DNA of 7,923 nucleotides from Desulfuromonadales bacterium (GCA_014859615.1 JACUTX010000115.1:1-7923), one strand, 5' to 3'; positions 1 to 7,028 are shown, numbered from the stretch's first letter. The notes: a model not told the origin generated them from the sequence alone. Translations and numbers: made by a program.

Positions 1-726
1 AGTCGGCTTTGAGATTGTTTGTTTTTATGTAATTGCGTATGGCATCCATGCTGCTGAGGGTCATGTCGATAAATTGGACCCCCATTCCAGGCGGAAGGTC
101 TTGTTTGACAAGGTTGTCAGATTTATTGAGCCAGACGACCTTGGCCTTGCACTGAACAGGCTCCTGAATATCCGGGAGGTTGAAGCTGATAACCAGAGTC
201 GTACCGAGCGGGAGCTGGTCGGCGGCGGCTAAAAACAGCCCCCCCGTGCTCAGATTGACAGTGTAATCTGTCAAGGCACTATTCTCTGCACCATAGTTGA
301 CCTTTAATTTTGCAGGACACCGCGGTTCGCGACGAATCTGGATGTCGAGATATTTTTTAGCCATGGAGATCAACAGCGCCTGATTGATCGGTTTGCTGAC
401 AATATCATTGCAACCGGCATCCCAGCAGCGCGTAAAAGCCTCTTCGTCACCGCCGTGGGTCACCATGACGACCGGAATATGTTTCAATTCCGGGGATTTT
501 TTGATTTCACGACAGCATTCGTCTCCATTCAAGAGCGGCATGTAGAGATCCATGAAAACGATATCGGGCTTCGCATTCCTGATGATTTCAAACGCTTCGG
601 CACCGTTGCTGGCGATCAAAAGTTCGAATTCATCTTTCGCTGGAGAATCGATTTCTCGATTTCAATAAACATCTCAACGTCATCTACCAGAAGAATTTTT
701 TTATGTGCCGGATGCTGGTTTTCCAT
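1..726 (-). pseudogene. Response regulator with receiver (REC) and PilZ domains, frameshifted; 3' end cut by window edge
   Basis: Read in two frames, the minus strand encodes a CheY-like receiver followed by a PilZ domain. Numbering below assumes one restored base. The receiver has the acidic pair D15-D16 (ILLVDD), phospho-acceptor D60 (IVFMDLYMP), T90 and K112 (SKP). The PilZ part has R132xxxR136 and N158-L-S-T-G-G163, the two c-di-GMP-binding signatures. The start is the ATG at 726-724, with AGAGAG about 8 bases upstream. The reading frame breaks near 635-637: the initial frame reaches TGA at 616-618 after 36 codons, while a one-base shift keeps the protein colinear to the window edge. The likely lesion is loss of one A from an A run on the coding strand. 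Such proteins would couple phosphorelay input to c-di-GMP, probably in motility or surface behaviour (family knowledge). It may be a true pseudogene or a sequencing error. The C-terminus lies outside the window. Confidence 0.82.
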
Positions 727-954
727 TGAATTCACTCTCTCTTTAATCGACCTTGAAGTTTCATGCGAGAGGGGATCATTCCCAATGAAACGAAATATTC
801 AAGATGATAGAAATTGGTTTGAGATAACTGTGAACGTTTTTTGAGCTGTAGTCCGATCAACACAGTATCCGATTAAAAATACCATAAGGATGCCTCTCTG
901 TAAATTCTATTTGCATTCACTTCATAACGCTGTTGGTCGAAAATTACGAGCACA
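727..954. other. Intergenic gap between yedF and the REC-PilZ gene
   Basis: This 228-base stretch is more AT-rich than the genes beside it and has no convincing conserved gene. Read on the minus strand it serves as the 3' flank of yedF and the leader of the REC-PilZ gene. It contains an inverted repeat (758-791), a small palindrome (771-783) and one 28-codon ORF (799-885). I found no GC-rich hairpin followed by a U run after yedF, so transcription may read through. No strong sigma70 promoter for the REC-PilZ gene could be assigned. Confidence 0.5.
758..791. repeat. Inverted repeat in leader of REC-PilZ gene
   Basis: GTTTCAT at 758-764 is matched by its reverse complement ATGAAAC at 785-791. 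Between the arms lies a second near-palindrome, GGGGATCATTCCC at 771-783, symmetric about 777 apart from one G/T pair. The structures sit about 32-65 bases upstream of the ATG at 726. They could be an operator or a folded leader. Arms of this length can occur by chance, so the role is only inferred. Confidence 0.3.
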
Positions 955-1536
955 TCAGGGGCGGATGACTCCGTCCGCACTCTGCAAGGTAGTGGCGATT
1001 TCGAGCATGTTGGTTGTTCGGCCGGCTTTTTGTTTCTCCTTGAGATGGAAGAAATCGAGGCAGAGCCCGCAGGCAGCAATATCGACGCCGAGACAGCCGA
1101 TCTTGTCGAAGATTTCGAGCAGCTCCGATCCCTCACAGACCAGTTTGACTCCGGCATTAACCAGAAAGATCGCTTCGGGGAGATCGGTCAGTTCGATCAG
1201 GGTGATCAGATAATTTTTCAGGAGGAGGCGGCCGAGTTCGTCGTCGCCACTCCCCATCGTCTCGGCTGCGAGCAAGACGATCGTGCGCCGGGGTATGATC
1301 AGGCTCTTCCCGTTTGGCTGCGCACGGTCAGGGGTCATAACAATGCGAAAACCGTCGTCGGTGCTGCTCACTTCGGTCGTATAACTGAGGCTGTTGGCGA
1401 GTCGACAGAGGTTTTCCCGGGCGGTTTCATCGCCGACCAAAACGGTTAATTCGCAACCCGGCTCATTTAGCAGCGCTTTGCGACTCTGGATGACGGGGTG
1501 CGGGCATTGCACGGTGCGCAGATCGAGGGTTATCAT
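955..1536 (-). CDS. yedF: YedF-type selenium-associated sulfurtransferase-like protein (TusA domain + DsrE-like domain)
   Basis: This 193-residue protein has two parts. Residues 1-70 are a TusA/SirA domain with the hallmark Cys11 in CPHPVIQSRKAL. Residues 84-193 resemble the DsrE/DsrF fold, with a TMGSGDDELGRLLLKNYL segment, LVNAGVKL at 125-132 and a Cys pair in CGLCLDFF (C156, C159). This architecture and length match the YedF family, which tracks with selenium metabolism in comparative genomics. The biochemical role is unproven; sulfur or selenium transfer through the cysteines is the usual suggestion. The start is the ATG at 1536-1534, with AGGAG six bases upstream and a promoter candidate at 1568-1596. 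The gene is divergent from ispG. No selD, selA/B or selenoprotein gene is visible in the window, so the selenium link comes from family membership only. A plain TusA-like protein is less likely given the C-terminal domain. Confidence 0.85.
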   Translation of the reverse strand: MITLDLRTVQCPHPVIQSRKALLNEPGCELTVLVGDETARENLCRLANSLSYTTEVSSTDDGFRIVMTPDRAQPNGKSLIIPRRTIVLLAAETMGSGDDELGRLLLKNYLITLIELTDLPEAIFLVNAGVKLVCEGSELLEIFDKIGCLGVDIAACGLCLDFFHLKEKQKAGRTTNMLEIATTLQSADGVIRP

Positions 1537-1567
1537 TCTCTTCTCCTGTTAGTTTATTAGCAAAAGA

Positions 1568-1596
1568 ATACTAGCCTGTTGTGAACTCTGATGCAA
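1568..1596 (-). promoter_or_regulatory. Candidate sigma70 promoter for yedF
   Basis: On the minus strand TTGCAT (1596-1591) is followed, after exactly 17 bases, by TAGTAT (1573-1568). The -10 lies about 30 bases upstream of the yedF ATG. Each box matches consensus only in part (TTG of the -35, four of six in the -10), but the spacing and position are right. Confidence 0.45.
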
Positions 1597-1606
1597 CCCT
1601 GCTTGC

Positions 1607-1636
1607 TTGACTTTGACCTGCGGCCGTGGCTAAATT
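1607..1636 (+). promoter_or_regulatory. Candidate sigma70 promoter for the ispG-asnS-SprT cluster
   Basis: TTGACT (1607-1612) and TAAATT (1631-1636) are separated by 18 bases. Transcription would start near 1643, giving a leader of only about 15 bases before the chosen ispG ATG at 1659. Its -35 lies 10 bases from the -35 of the divergent yedF promoter, so the two polymerase footprints would overlap. Confidence 0.5.
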
Positions 1637-1658
1637 GCGCTCAGTTATGGAGACTTTT

Positions 1659-2738
1659 ATGAGTGTTAAGCAGGAGTATAAAACCCGACAGATAATGGTC
1701 GGTAATGTCGCGGTCGGCGGCGGGGCGCCGATTACGGTGCAGTCGATGTGTAACACCGACACCCGCGACGTCGCGGCGACATTGCGGCAGATTGCGGCTT
1801 TGGTTGCGGCCGGTTGCGAGATCGTCCGCTGTGCCGTCCCTGATGCGGCTGCGGCTGCGGCTCTCGGCCCGATCCGAACCGATTGTCCGATCCCGCTGAT
1901 CGCCGACATCCATTTCGACCACAAGCTCGCTCTGGCCGCTATAGAAGCCGGGGTTGACGCTCTTCGTATCAATCCCGGAAACATCGGCGACCAGAATAAG
2001 GTGCGTGAGGTGGTCGCGGCCTGTGCCGAGCGTAAGCTGCCGATCCGAATCGGTGTCAATGCCGGATCGCTGGAGAAGGAGCTGCTGCGCAAGCACGGTC
2101 ACCCGTCTGCCGAAGCGATGGTTGAAAGTGCCCTCGGGCATATCCGCCTTCTCGAACAACTTAACTTTGACCAGATCAAGATCAGCCTGAAATCTTCCAA
2201 TGTACGACGGTCGATTGAAGCGTATCGGCTTTTGGCGCAGCAGGTCGATTATCCGCTGCATATCGGGATTACGGAGGCTGGTACCACCTGGGCCGGCACC
2301 ATTAAAAGTGCGGTCGGACTCGCTCCTTTGCTGATCGATGGGATTGGCGACACGCTGCGCATCTCGCTCACCGGTGATCCGGTCGAAGAGGTGAAGGTCG
2401 GCTGGGAGATTCTCAAATCCCTCGATCTGCGTGAGAAGGGGCCGGAATTTGTCAGTTGCCCGACCTGCGGGCGTTGTGAAATCGATCTGATTTCGGTCGC
2501 CGAAGAGGTTGAACGGCAACTGCAGGATCTGCCGAAAAAACTGACGATAGCGGTTATGGGGTGCGTGGTTAACGGCCCGGGTGAAGCGCGTGAGGCCGAT
2601 GTCGGGATCGCTGGCGGGCGCGGCGAGGGGTTGTTGTTTCGCAAGGGGGGGATTGTCGGCAAGGTGCCGCAGGATAAAATGGTCGAGGCGCTGGTCGATG
2701 CGGCGCGCAAGCTGGCCGCGGAGGAAGAGGATGAGTGA
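1659..2738 (+). CDS. ispG: 4-hydroxy-3-methylbut-2-enyl diphosphate synthase (IspG/GcpE)
   Basis: IspG carries out the penultimate step of the MEP isoprenoid pathway in the cytoplasm. It reductively opens the cyclic diphosphate MEcPP to HMBPP using a [4Fe-4S] cluster fed by flavodoxin or ferredoxin. The 359-residue product has the usual bacterial two-part form: an N-terminal TIM barrel (about 5-255; VQSMCNTDTRD, IADIHFD, RINPGNIG, SLKSS) and a C-terminal cluster domain. Cluster ligands are visible as C267 and C270 (SCPTCGRC), C302 (MGCVVNGPGE) and probably E309. I start at ATG 1659 because GGAG at 1649-1652 sits six bases upstream and the protein then begins at the conserved position. The in-frame ATG at 1647 overlaps that site, and the GTG at 1626 falls inside the promoter candidate. 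The 3' end overlaps asnS by 8 bases. A run of six alanines at 63-68 comes from a tandem hexamer. Confidence 0.96.
   Translation: MSVKQEYKTRQIMVGNVAVGGGAPITVQSMCNTDTRDVAATLRQIAALVAAGCEIVRCAVPDAAAAAALGPIRTDCPIPLIADIHFDHKLALAAIEAGVDALRINPGNIGDQNKVREVVAACAERKLPIRIGVNAGSLEKELLRKHGHPSAEAMVESALGHIRLLEQLNFDQIKISLKSSNVRRSIEAYRLLAQQVDYPLHIGITEAGTTWAGTIKSAVGLAPLLIDGIGDTLRISLTGDPVEEVKVGWEILKSLDLREKGPEFVSCPTCGRCEIDLISVAEEVERQLQDLPKKLTIAVMGCVVNGPGEAREADVGIAGGRGEGLLFRKGGIVGKVPQDKMVEALVDAARKLAAEEEDE
1845..1862 (+). repeat. Three tandem copies of GCGGCT inside ispG
   Basis: Three perfect copies of the hexamer GCGGCT encode Ala63-Ala68 of IspG, just after the strand carrying RCAVPD. Being in frame, gain or loss of a copy would change the protein by two alanines without a frameshift. 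It may simply reflect GC-rich alanine codon use. Confidence 0.6.
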
Positions 2739-4113
2739 CGTGTCGATTAAACAGATTCTGGCCGCTGCCGGTCCGATAACCGATTTGACCGTGCAGGGGT
2801 GGGTGCGCACGGTGCGCCGCGGCAAAGGGGTCGCCTTCATGGCGTTGAACGACGGTTCGTGTCTCGACTCATTGCAGATTGTTGTCGATTTGAATCGGCC
2901 GGGGTGTGAATCGGTTGCCGATATCGGGACCGGAGCGAGCCTGCAGGTGCGCGGTGAACTGGTCGCTTCGCCGGCCGAAGGGCAGAGCTGGGAGCTGCAG
3001 GCTGAATCTCTTTTGCTGGTTGGCGCTTCCGATAGCGACTATCCGCTGCAGAAAAAGCAGCACAGCTTTGAATACCTGCGGACAATCGCTCACCTGCGCC
3101 CCCGCGCCAACACCTTCGGCGCCGTCTTTCGGATACGCAGTGCCCTGTCGTTCGCCGTCCATCGCTTCTTTCACGAGCGCGGCTTTTTGAACCTCCATTC
3201 ACCGATCATCACCGCCAGCGACTGTGAAGGGGCAGGGGAGATGTTTCGCGTCACCACCCTCGATGACCTCCAGCCGCCGCAGCTTGACGGAAAGATCGAC
3301 TACGGTAAAGATTTTTTCGGCGAGGAGACCGGCCTGACCGTCTCCGGGCAACTCGAAGGGGAACTGTTTGCGACCGCCTTTAAAAACATCTACACTTTCG
3401 GGCCGACCTTCCGCGCTGAAAATTCCAACACCAGCCGGCATACTGCCGAATTCTGGATGATCGAACCGGAGATGGCGTTTTGTGACCTGGCTGGCGACTG
3501 CAGTCTAGCCGAAGAGTTTCTGCGTGCCATGGTGACCTGCGCCCTTGAAGAGTGCGCCGATGACTTGCGCTTTTTCGATCAGAGGATCGAAAAAGGGTTG
3601 ATCGAGCGTCTGCAGTCTCTATCGACGGCGCAGTTTGCGACCATGACTTACACCGAGGCGGTGGCGCAGCTCGGCAAGGCGAAGCAGACGTTCGACTATC
3701 CGGTGGTCTGGGGGGCTGATCTGCAGTCGGAACACGAGCGCTACCTGACCGAACAGGTGGTCGGTGGTCCGCTGTTTGTGGTCGATTATCCAAAGGAGAT
3801 CAAGGCGTTTTACATGCGTCGCAACGACGACGGCAAGACCGTCGCCGCCATGGATCTTCTGGTCCCAAGGGTCGGTGAACTGATCGGCGGGAGTCAGCGT
3901 GAAGAACGATTTGATCTGTTGCAGAACTGCATGCGGGAGAATGGTATCGCCGAAAAGAGCCTGGAGTGGTATCTCGATATCCGCCGCTGGGGGAGCTGTC
4001 CGCATGCAGGGTTTGGTCTCGGCTTCGAACGTCTGCTGATGTATCTGACCGGGATGGAGAATATCCGCGACGTCATTCCGTTTCCACGTACGCCGGGGAA
4101 CGCCAAATTCTGA
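2731..4113 (+). CDS. asnS: Asparaginyl-tRNA synthetase (class IIb)
   Basis: AsnRS activates asparagine with ATP and charges tRNA-Asn in the cytoplasm. The 460-residue protein has the family's normal length. An OB-fold anticodon-binding domain spans about 18-100 (VQGWVRTVRR, FMALNDGSC). The class II core follows: motif 1 near 136-160 (FFHERGFLNLHSP), motif 2 near 221-250 (FGPTFRAENSNTSRH, then EFWMIEPEMAF) and motif 3 near 427-440 (GFGLGFERLLMYLTG). The terminal FPRTPGNAKF is typical of AsnRS and argues against AspRS. ATG 2731 is chosen because it fits the family N-terminus, has GGAAGAGG just upstream and shares ATGAGTGA with the end of ispG. This suggests translational coupling. The longer in-frame ORF upstream lies within ispG and is not a real extension. 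Direct charging here means tRNA-Asn need not depend on the transamidation route. Confidence 0.97.
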   Translation: MSDVSIKQILAAAGPITDLTVQGWVRTVRRGKGVAFMALNDGSCLDSLQIVVDLNRPGCESVADIGTGASLQVRGELVASPAEGQSWELQAESLLLVGASDSDYPLQKKQHSFEYLRTIAHLRPRANTFGAVFRIRSALSFAVHRFFHERGFLNLHSPIITASDCEGAGEMFRVTTLDDLQPPQLDGKIDYGKDFFGEETGLTVSGQLEGELFATAFKNIYTFGPTFRAENSNTSRHTAEFWMIEPEMAFCDLAGDCSLAEEFLRAMVTCALEECADDLRFFDQRIEKGLIERLQSLSTAQFATMTYTEAVAQLGKAKQTFDYPVVWGADLQSEHERYLTEQVVGGPLFVVDYPKEIKAFYMRRNDDGKTVAAMDLLVPRVGELIGGSQREERFDLLQNCMRENGIAEKSLEWYLDIRRWGSCPHAGFGLGFERLLMYLTGMENIRDVIPFPRTPGNAKF

Positions 4114-4625
4114 TGACGGCTCTCTCTCTGGCAGAAGAGTTCGGGCTTTTGGCCTCGATTCATGCGGTCATTTATGATCGGCTCTCCCCGCACGAGGCAA
4201 CCGCGCTGATTGCACAGCTTGCCGCTCTGCCGGTGAAGCGGAGCCACGCGGTGCAGCGCCTCGGCAGTTATGTCGCCCGCGGCGCTCTGCCGGTTATGAT
4301 CCGTCTGCAGTTTGCCCAGGAAAAGGAGCAGCTGCGCCAGACTTTTCTGCATGAGCTCGCCCACGCTTGTGATCACCTCACCCACCAGAAGGGGAGCCCC
4401 TACCGTCAGGCGCACGGTGCCGGTTGGCAAAGCTGGATGGCCGCCTTCGGCCTGCCAGCCGAACGGGTCGGCCAGAGTGATGCGCTGATCACTCTGCGCG
4501 AGCAGCGGCTCAAGGTAGTGGCAATCTGTCGGACCTGCGGCCTCGAAATAAGGCGGTTGCGACGCTTCGATAAGCGCAAGCGCTATGTTCATACAGAGTG
4601 CGGAGGGCGGCTGGTGCCGGTTTAA
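4113..4625 (+). CDS. SprT-like zinc metalloprotease
   Basis: This 170-residue protein carries the SprT-like signature H80-E-L-A-H84 (HExxH: two zinc ligands and catalytic Glu81). A third ligand candidate is H101 in AHGAGWQSWM. A C-terminal zinc ribbon is visible as C139-R-T-C142 and H160-T-E-C163, as in the SprT family. Eukaryotic relatives (Spartan, Wss1) cleave DNA-protein crosslinks; bacterial SprT proteins are poorly characterised, so the substrate is unknown. There is no signal peptide or membrane segment, which fits a cytoplasmic enzyme. The ATG overlaps the asnS stop by one base (TGATG), which suggests reinitiation. The nearest purine-rich sequence, GGGGA near 4095, lies too far upstream for a good ribosome binding site. 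The gene probably depends on the ispG-asnS transcript. Upstream in-frame codons lie wholly inside asnS and are not used. Confidence 0.85.
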   Translation: MTALSLAEEFGLLASIHAVIYDRLSPHEATALIAQLAALPVKRSHAVQRLGSYVARGALPVMIRLQFAQEKEQLRQTFLHELAHACDHLTHQKGSPYRQAHGAGWQSWMAAFGLPAERVGQSDALITLREQRLKVVAICRTCGLEIRRLRRFDKRKRYVHTECGGRLVPV

Positions 4626-4686
4626 TAAATTTCATCCAGCTGTTTGTCGCAACAACTTTTAACCTGCGCTTTGCAACGAAATGCGA
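4626..4686. other. Short convergent intergenic region; no clear terminator
   Basis: Sixty-one bases separate the stop of the SprT-like gene from the stop of the opposing DUF302 gene. GCGCTTT (4666-4672) pairs with AAAGCGC (4695-4701) across a 22-base loop, and GATCAA (4685-4690) pairs with TTGATC (4703-4708). Both arms reach into the DUF302 gene. Neither is followed by a strong U run on either strand, so neither is a convincing intrinsic terminator. Termination may be factor-dependent or leave overlapping transcripts. Confidence 0.35.
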
Positions 4687-5079
4687 TCAAGACGAAAGCG
4701 CGTTGATCACCTTTTGCAGCCTCGATCTGATTTCGTCGGCAATCTCTGCGAGAGTCGTATTCTCGACCGCCTGCATCGATGCCATCGGATCAACCGCCGA
4801 AACTTCGACTTTGCCGGGGGTTTTTTCCTGAACAATGACGTTGCACGGCAGCATGGTGCCGATTTTGTCCTCGGCGAGGAGCGCCTTGTAGGCAAAAGGC
4901 GGGTTGCAGGCGCCAAGGATTCGATAGTTGTAAAAGTCAACATCGAGTTTTTTCTTCAGGGTACTTGTAACATCAATCTCGGTGAGGATGCCGAACCCCT
5001 CTTTTTTGAGTTCTTCGGTTACTTTGGTGATGGCGGCGTCAAAAGAGAGGGGGACGGTTGTGCTGAAGTAGTAGCTCAT
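4687..5079 (-). CDS. DUF302 domain protein
   Basis: The 130-residue product is a full-length, single-domain DUF302 protein. It shows an N-terminal strand-helix unit (YYFSTTVPLSFDAAITKV), GFGILTEIDV near 28-37, Y52-R-I-L-G-A-C-N-P-P, and the conserved LPCNVIV at 77-83. Cysteines 58 and 79 are the notable polar core positions. The family's biochemical function is unknown; no signal peptide or membrane segment is visible. The start is the ATG at 5079-5077, with AGGAG about seven bases upstream. That site lies within the last codons of the acyl-CoA synthetase gene, whose stop is only two bases away. Translation is therefore likely coupled to the synthetase. A direct role in acyl-CoA handling is only inferred from this arrangement. 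Confidence 0.85.
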   Translation of the reverse strand: MSYYFSTTVPLSFDAAITKVTEELKKEGFGILTEIDVTSTLKKKLDVDFYNYRILGACNPPFAYKALLAEDKIGTMLPCNVIVQEKTPGKVEVSAVDPMASMQAVENTTLAEIADEIRSRLQKVINALSS

Positions 5080-5081
5080 CT

Positions 5082-6941
5082 CTATTCTCCTGTTGGTGTT
5101 GCGTTGTCAACAATACAGAAACCACTGTCGTGCGTCGCATGATCTTTGGTCAGATACATCTCTTCAAGCAGTCTGCTGAAATGATTTGCCACCACTTTAC
5201 GCTTGAGTTTAAGCGTTTGGGTCACTTCACCATTCTCCTTTGAAAAATCGCGCGACAGCAGGGTAAAACGTTTGATCTGACCGTAGGCGGGGAGTCCGGC
5301 TTGAAGTTTATCGATGCGGCGCCGAATCAGATCGAGAACAAAAGGATGACTGACCAGACCACATTCGTTGAGATAATCGATTTTTTTAAAGCGGGCATAT
5401 TTTTCAAGATTTTCAAAATTTGGTACCAGCAGGGCGATCAGATACGGTTTGCGGTCACCATAGATGATGGCATTTGAGATGTATTTGTCGGCTTTGCAGA
5501 GGTTCTCAAGCGCCTGTGGTGCGATATTTTCGCCACCGGCCGTAATGATCAGATCTTTTTTGCGATCAGTGATGGTTAAAAAACCATCAGCATCAATTTC
5601 GCCGATATCACCGCTCTTGAACCAGTCGCCTGCAAACGCTTCAGAAGTCATTTCCGGAAGGTTCCAGTATCGTTTAAAGATCCCCGGGCCGCGGAGCAGG
5701 ATCTCGCCGTCGTCGGCAATTTTAACTTCGGTGCCGGGAAACGGTTTTCCGACCGTGCCGATTCGCATGCTCCCTTCCCGGTTGGCCGAAATGCCGGCAC
5801 CGGTCTCGGTCAGGCCGTACCCCTCGTAGATCGGGATCCCTGCGGCGTGAAAAAATTCGGCAACGTTTTTAACCAGCGGCGCGCCACCGGAGATAAAGAA
5901 ACGCAAGCGGCCGCCGAGTCTCTGATGCAGTTTTGAGAAGACAACTCTGCGCGCAACGGCGAGGCCGAGCTTCAAAAGAAGCCCCGGCTCTTGACCGGCG
6001 AGGGTGGTTCTTGAATAGCTGCTGCCAATCTTCAGGGCTGTAAAAAAGAGCTGCTTTTTGATGAAGGGGCCGTCGATAACCCGCTCCATGACGCGTGCAT
6101 ACATCTTTTCATACAGACGGGGGACGCTGATGACAATCGTCGGTTTTACAACAACCAGATTCTGCGGTACCGTATCGATGCTCTCGGCATAAGCGATGGT
6201 TGCACCCTGCAGCAGCATCAGATAGTAGCCGTCAACACGTTCAAAGACATGAGAGAGGGGGAGAAACGACAGACACGAGTCGCTTTCGCTGATATCGAAA
6301 ACGGCCTGGACCGCTTTGACATTGGCGAGAATGTTTGCGTGCGTCAGTTCGACCCCTTTCGGTTGTCCGGTGGTTCCCGAAGTGTAGATCAATGTGGCGA
6401 TTTCGCTCCCGTCGCCGCTATTGAGCCGGCGGTCGAACTCTTCGCTTTCTCCGGCAGTGCTGCCAGCGAGAAAATTGATCAGACTCAGAAACTGTTCATG
6501 CTCGTAACCGCCGCCAAGAAGAATGATCTTTTCCAGCTGCGGGATTTCCGGCAGATGCTCGGCCAGCTCTTTGGCGAACAATATGGAGCGGAGGAACAGA
6601 ACCCGGCTCCCCGAATCGCGCAGGATCTCCGCGAGGTTTGCGACCGTTTCGGTGTGATAAATCGGGACGGTGATAGCGCCGATCGCCATAGCCCCCTGAT
6701 CGGCGTAGACCCATTCAGGACTGTTCGGGAGCATGATGGCGACCCGGTCGCCAGCTTTAATATCGAGGGCAATCAGGCTGCGGCCATAATGACGAATCCG
6801 TTCTGCGACATTTTGTGAACTGATATCGCCGTAGCGGTCGCCAAGCTTGCTGCGCAAGGCTGTTTTCGTTCGGTTGCTGTCGAGGCGGTGCAGAATATTT
6901 TGTGTAATTATTGGTTTCATTATTTCACTCATCTTGTTCAT
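5082..6941 (-). CDS. Long-chain acyl-CoA synthetase (AMP-dependent ligase)
   Basis: This 619-residue ANL-superfamily enzyme should activate a fatty acid with ATP to an acyl-adenylate and pass it to CoA. Visible motifs are the P-loop T187-S-G-T-T-G-Q-P-K-G196, G374-Y-G-L-T-E379, S443-G-D444, R460 in TITDRKKDLIITAGGENIAP (hinge), and Lys578 in TQTLKLKRK as the probable adenylation lysine. All key residues are present. VPIYHTETVANLAEILRDSG and LSFLPLSHVFER are typical of long-chain (FadD15/FAA1-like) enzymes; chain length cannot be read directly. No transmembrane helix is evident, and these enzymes usually sit on the inner face of the membrane. The ATG at 6941-6939 is preferred because GGAG lies nine bases upstream; in-frame ATGs at 6932 and 6920 are alternatives. 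An extended -10 promoter lies in the 87-base gap to the YiiX-like gene. The C-terminal tail of about 20 residues looks non-conserved. Confidence 0.92.
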   Translation of the reverse strand: MNKMSEIMKPIITQNILHRLDSNRTKTALRSKLGDRYGDISSQNVAERIRHYGRSLIALDIKAGDRVAIMLPNSPEWVYADQGAMAIGAITVPIYHTETVANLAEILRDSGSRVLFLRSILFAKELAEHLPEIPQLEKIILLGGGYEHEQFLSLINFLAGSTAGESEEFDRRLNSGDGSEIATLIYTSGTTGQPKGVELTHANILANVKAVQAVFDISESDSCLSFLPLSHVFERVDGYYLMLLQGATIAYAESIDTVPQNLVVVKPTIVISVPRLYEKMYARVMERVIDGPFIKKQLFFTALKIGSSYSRTTLAGQEPGLLLKLGLAVARRVVFSKLHQRLGGRLRFFISGGAPLVKNVAEFFHAAGIPIYEGYGLTETGAGISANREGSMRIGTVGKPFPGTEVKIADDGEILLRGPGIFKRYWNLPEMTSEAFAGDWFKSGDIGEIDADGFLTITDRKKDLIITAGGENIAPQALENLCKADKYISNAIIYGDRKPYLIALLVPNFENLEKYARFKKIDYLNECGLVSHPFVLDLIRRRIDKLQAGLPAYGQIKRFTLLSRDFSKENGEVTQTLKLKRKVVANHFSRLLEEMYLTKDHATHDSGFCIVDNATPTGE

Positions 6942-6986
6942 ATTTCCAGTCTCCTCTCCTGATGTGGCAAAGAGAGATCTGTTTGA

Positions 6987-6995
6987 ATTATACCA
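6987..6995 (-). promoter_or_regulatory. Extended -10 promoter for the acyl-CoA synthetase-DUF302 pair
   Basis: On the minus strand the sequence reads TGGTATAAT: a perfect TATAAT (6992-6987) preceded by the TGn extension (6995-6993). No good -35 lies 17 bases upstream, as is common for extended -10 promoters. It sits 46 bases before the synthetase ATG, so this pair may be transcribed independently of the upstream hydrolase gene. Confidence 0.5.
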
Positions 6996-7028
6996 GCTTA
7001 CCTTGAATCCGCCGGTTAAAGGTGATAC

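Noticed and set aside
610..645. Programmed -1 frameshifting in the REC-PilZ gene
   Set aside because: There is no X-XXY-YYZ slippery heptamer at the junction and no obvious stimulatory structure; an indel or read error is simpler.
455..844. Plus-strand open frame of 129 codons opposite the REC-PilZ gene
   Set aside because: No family resemblance; the minus strand here encodes clear receiver motifs.
1626..1658. Earlier ispG starts (GTG 1626, ATG 1647)
   Set aside because: The GTG lies within the promoter candidate and ATG 1647 overlaps the GGAG site that serves ATG 1659; the family N-terminus fits 1659.
1641..2840. A 399-codon open frame on the minus strand, antisense to ispG
   Set aside because: It is a shadow of codon bias in ispG, has no recognisable domain, and ispG on the other strand is certain.
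4666..4708. Intrinsic terminator between the convergent gene clusters
   Set aside because: Stems are 6-7 bp with long loops and lack a following U run on either strand.
6249..6818. Plus-strand 189-codon open frame inside the acyl-CoA synthetase gene
   Set aside because: It is antisense to the P-loop region of a well-supported enzyme and has no domain of its own.
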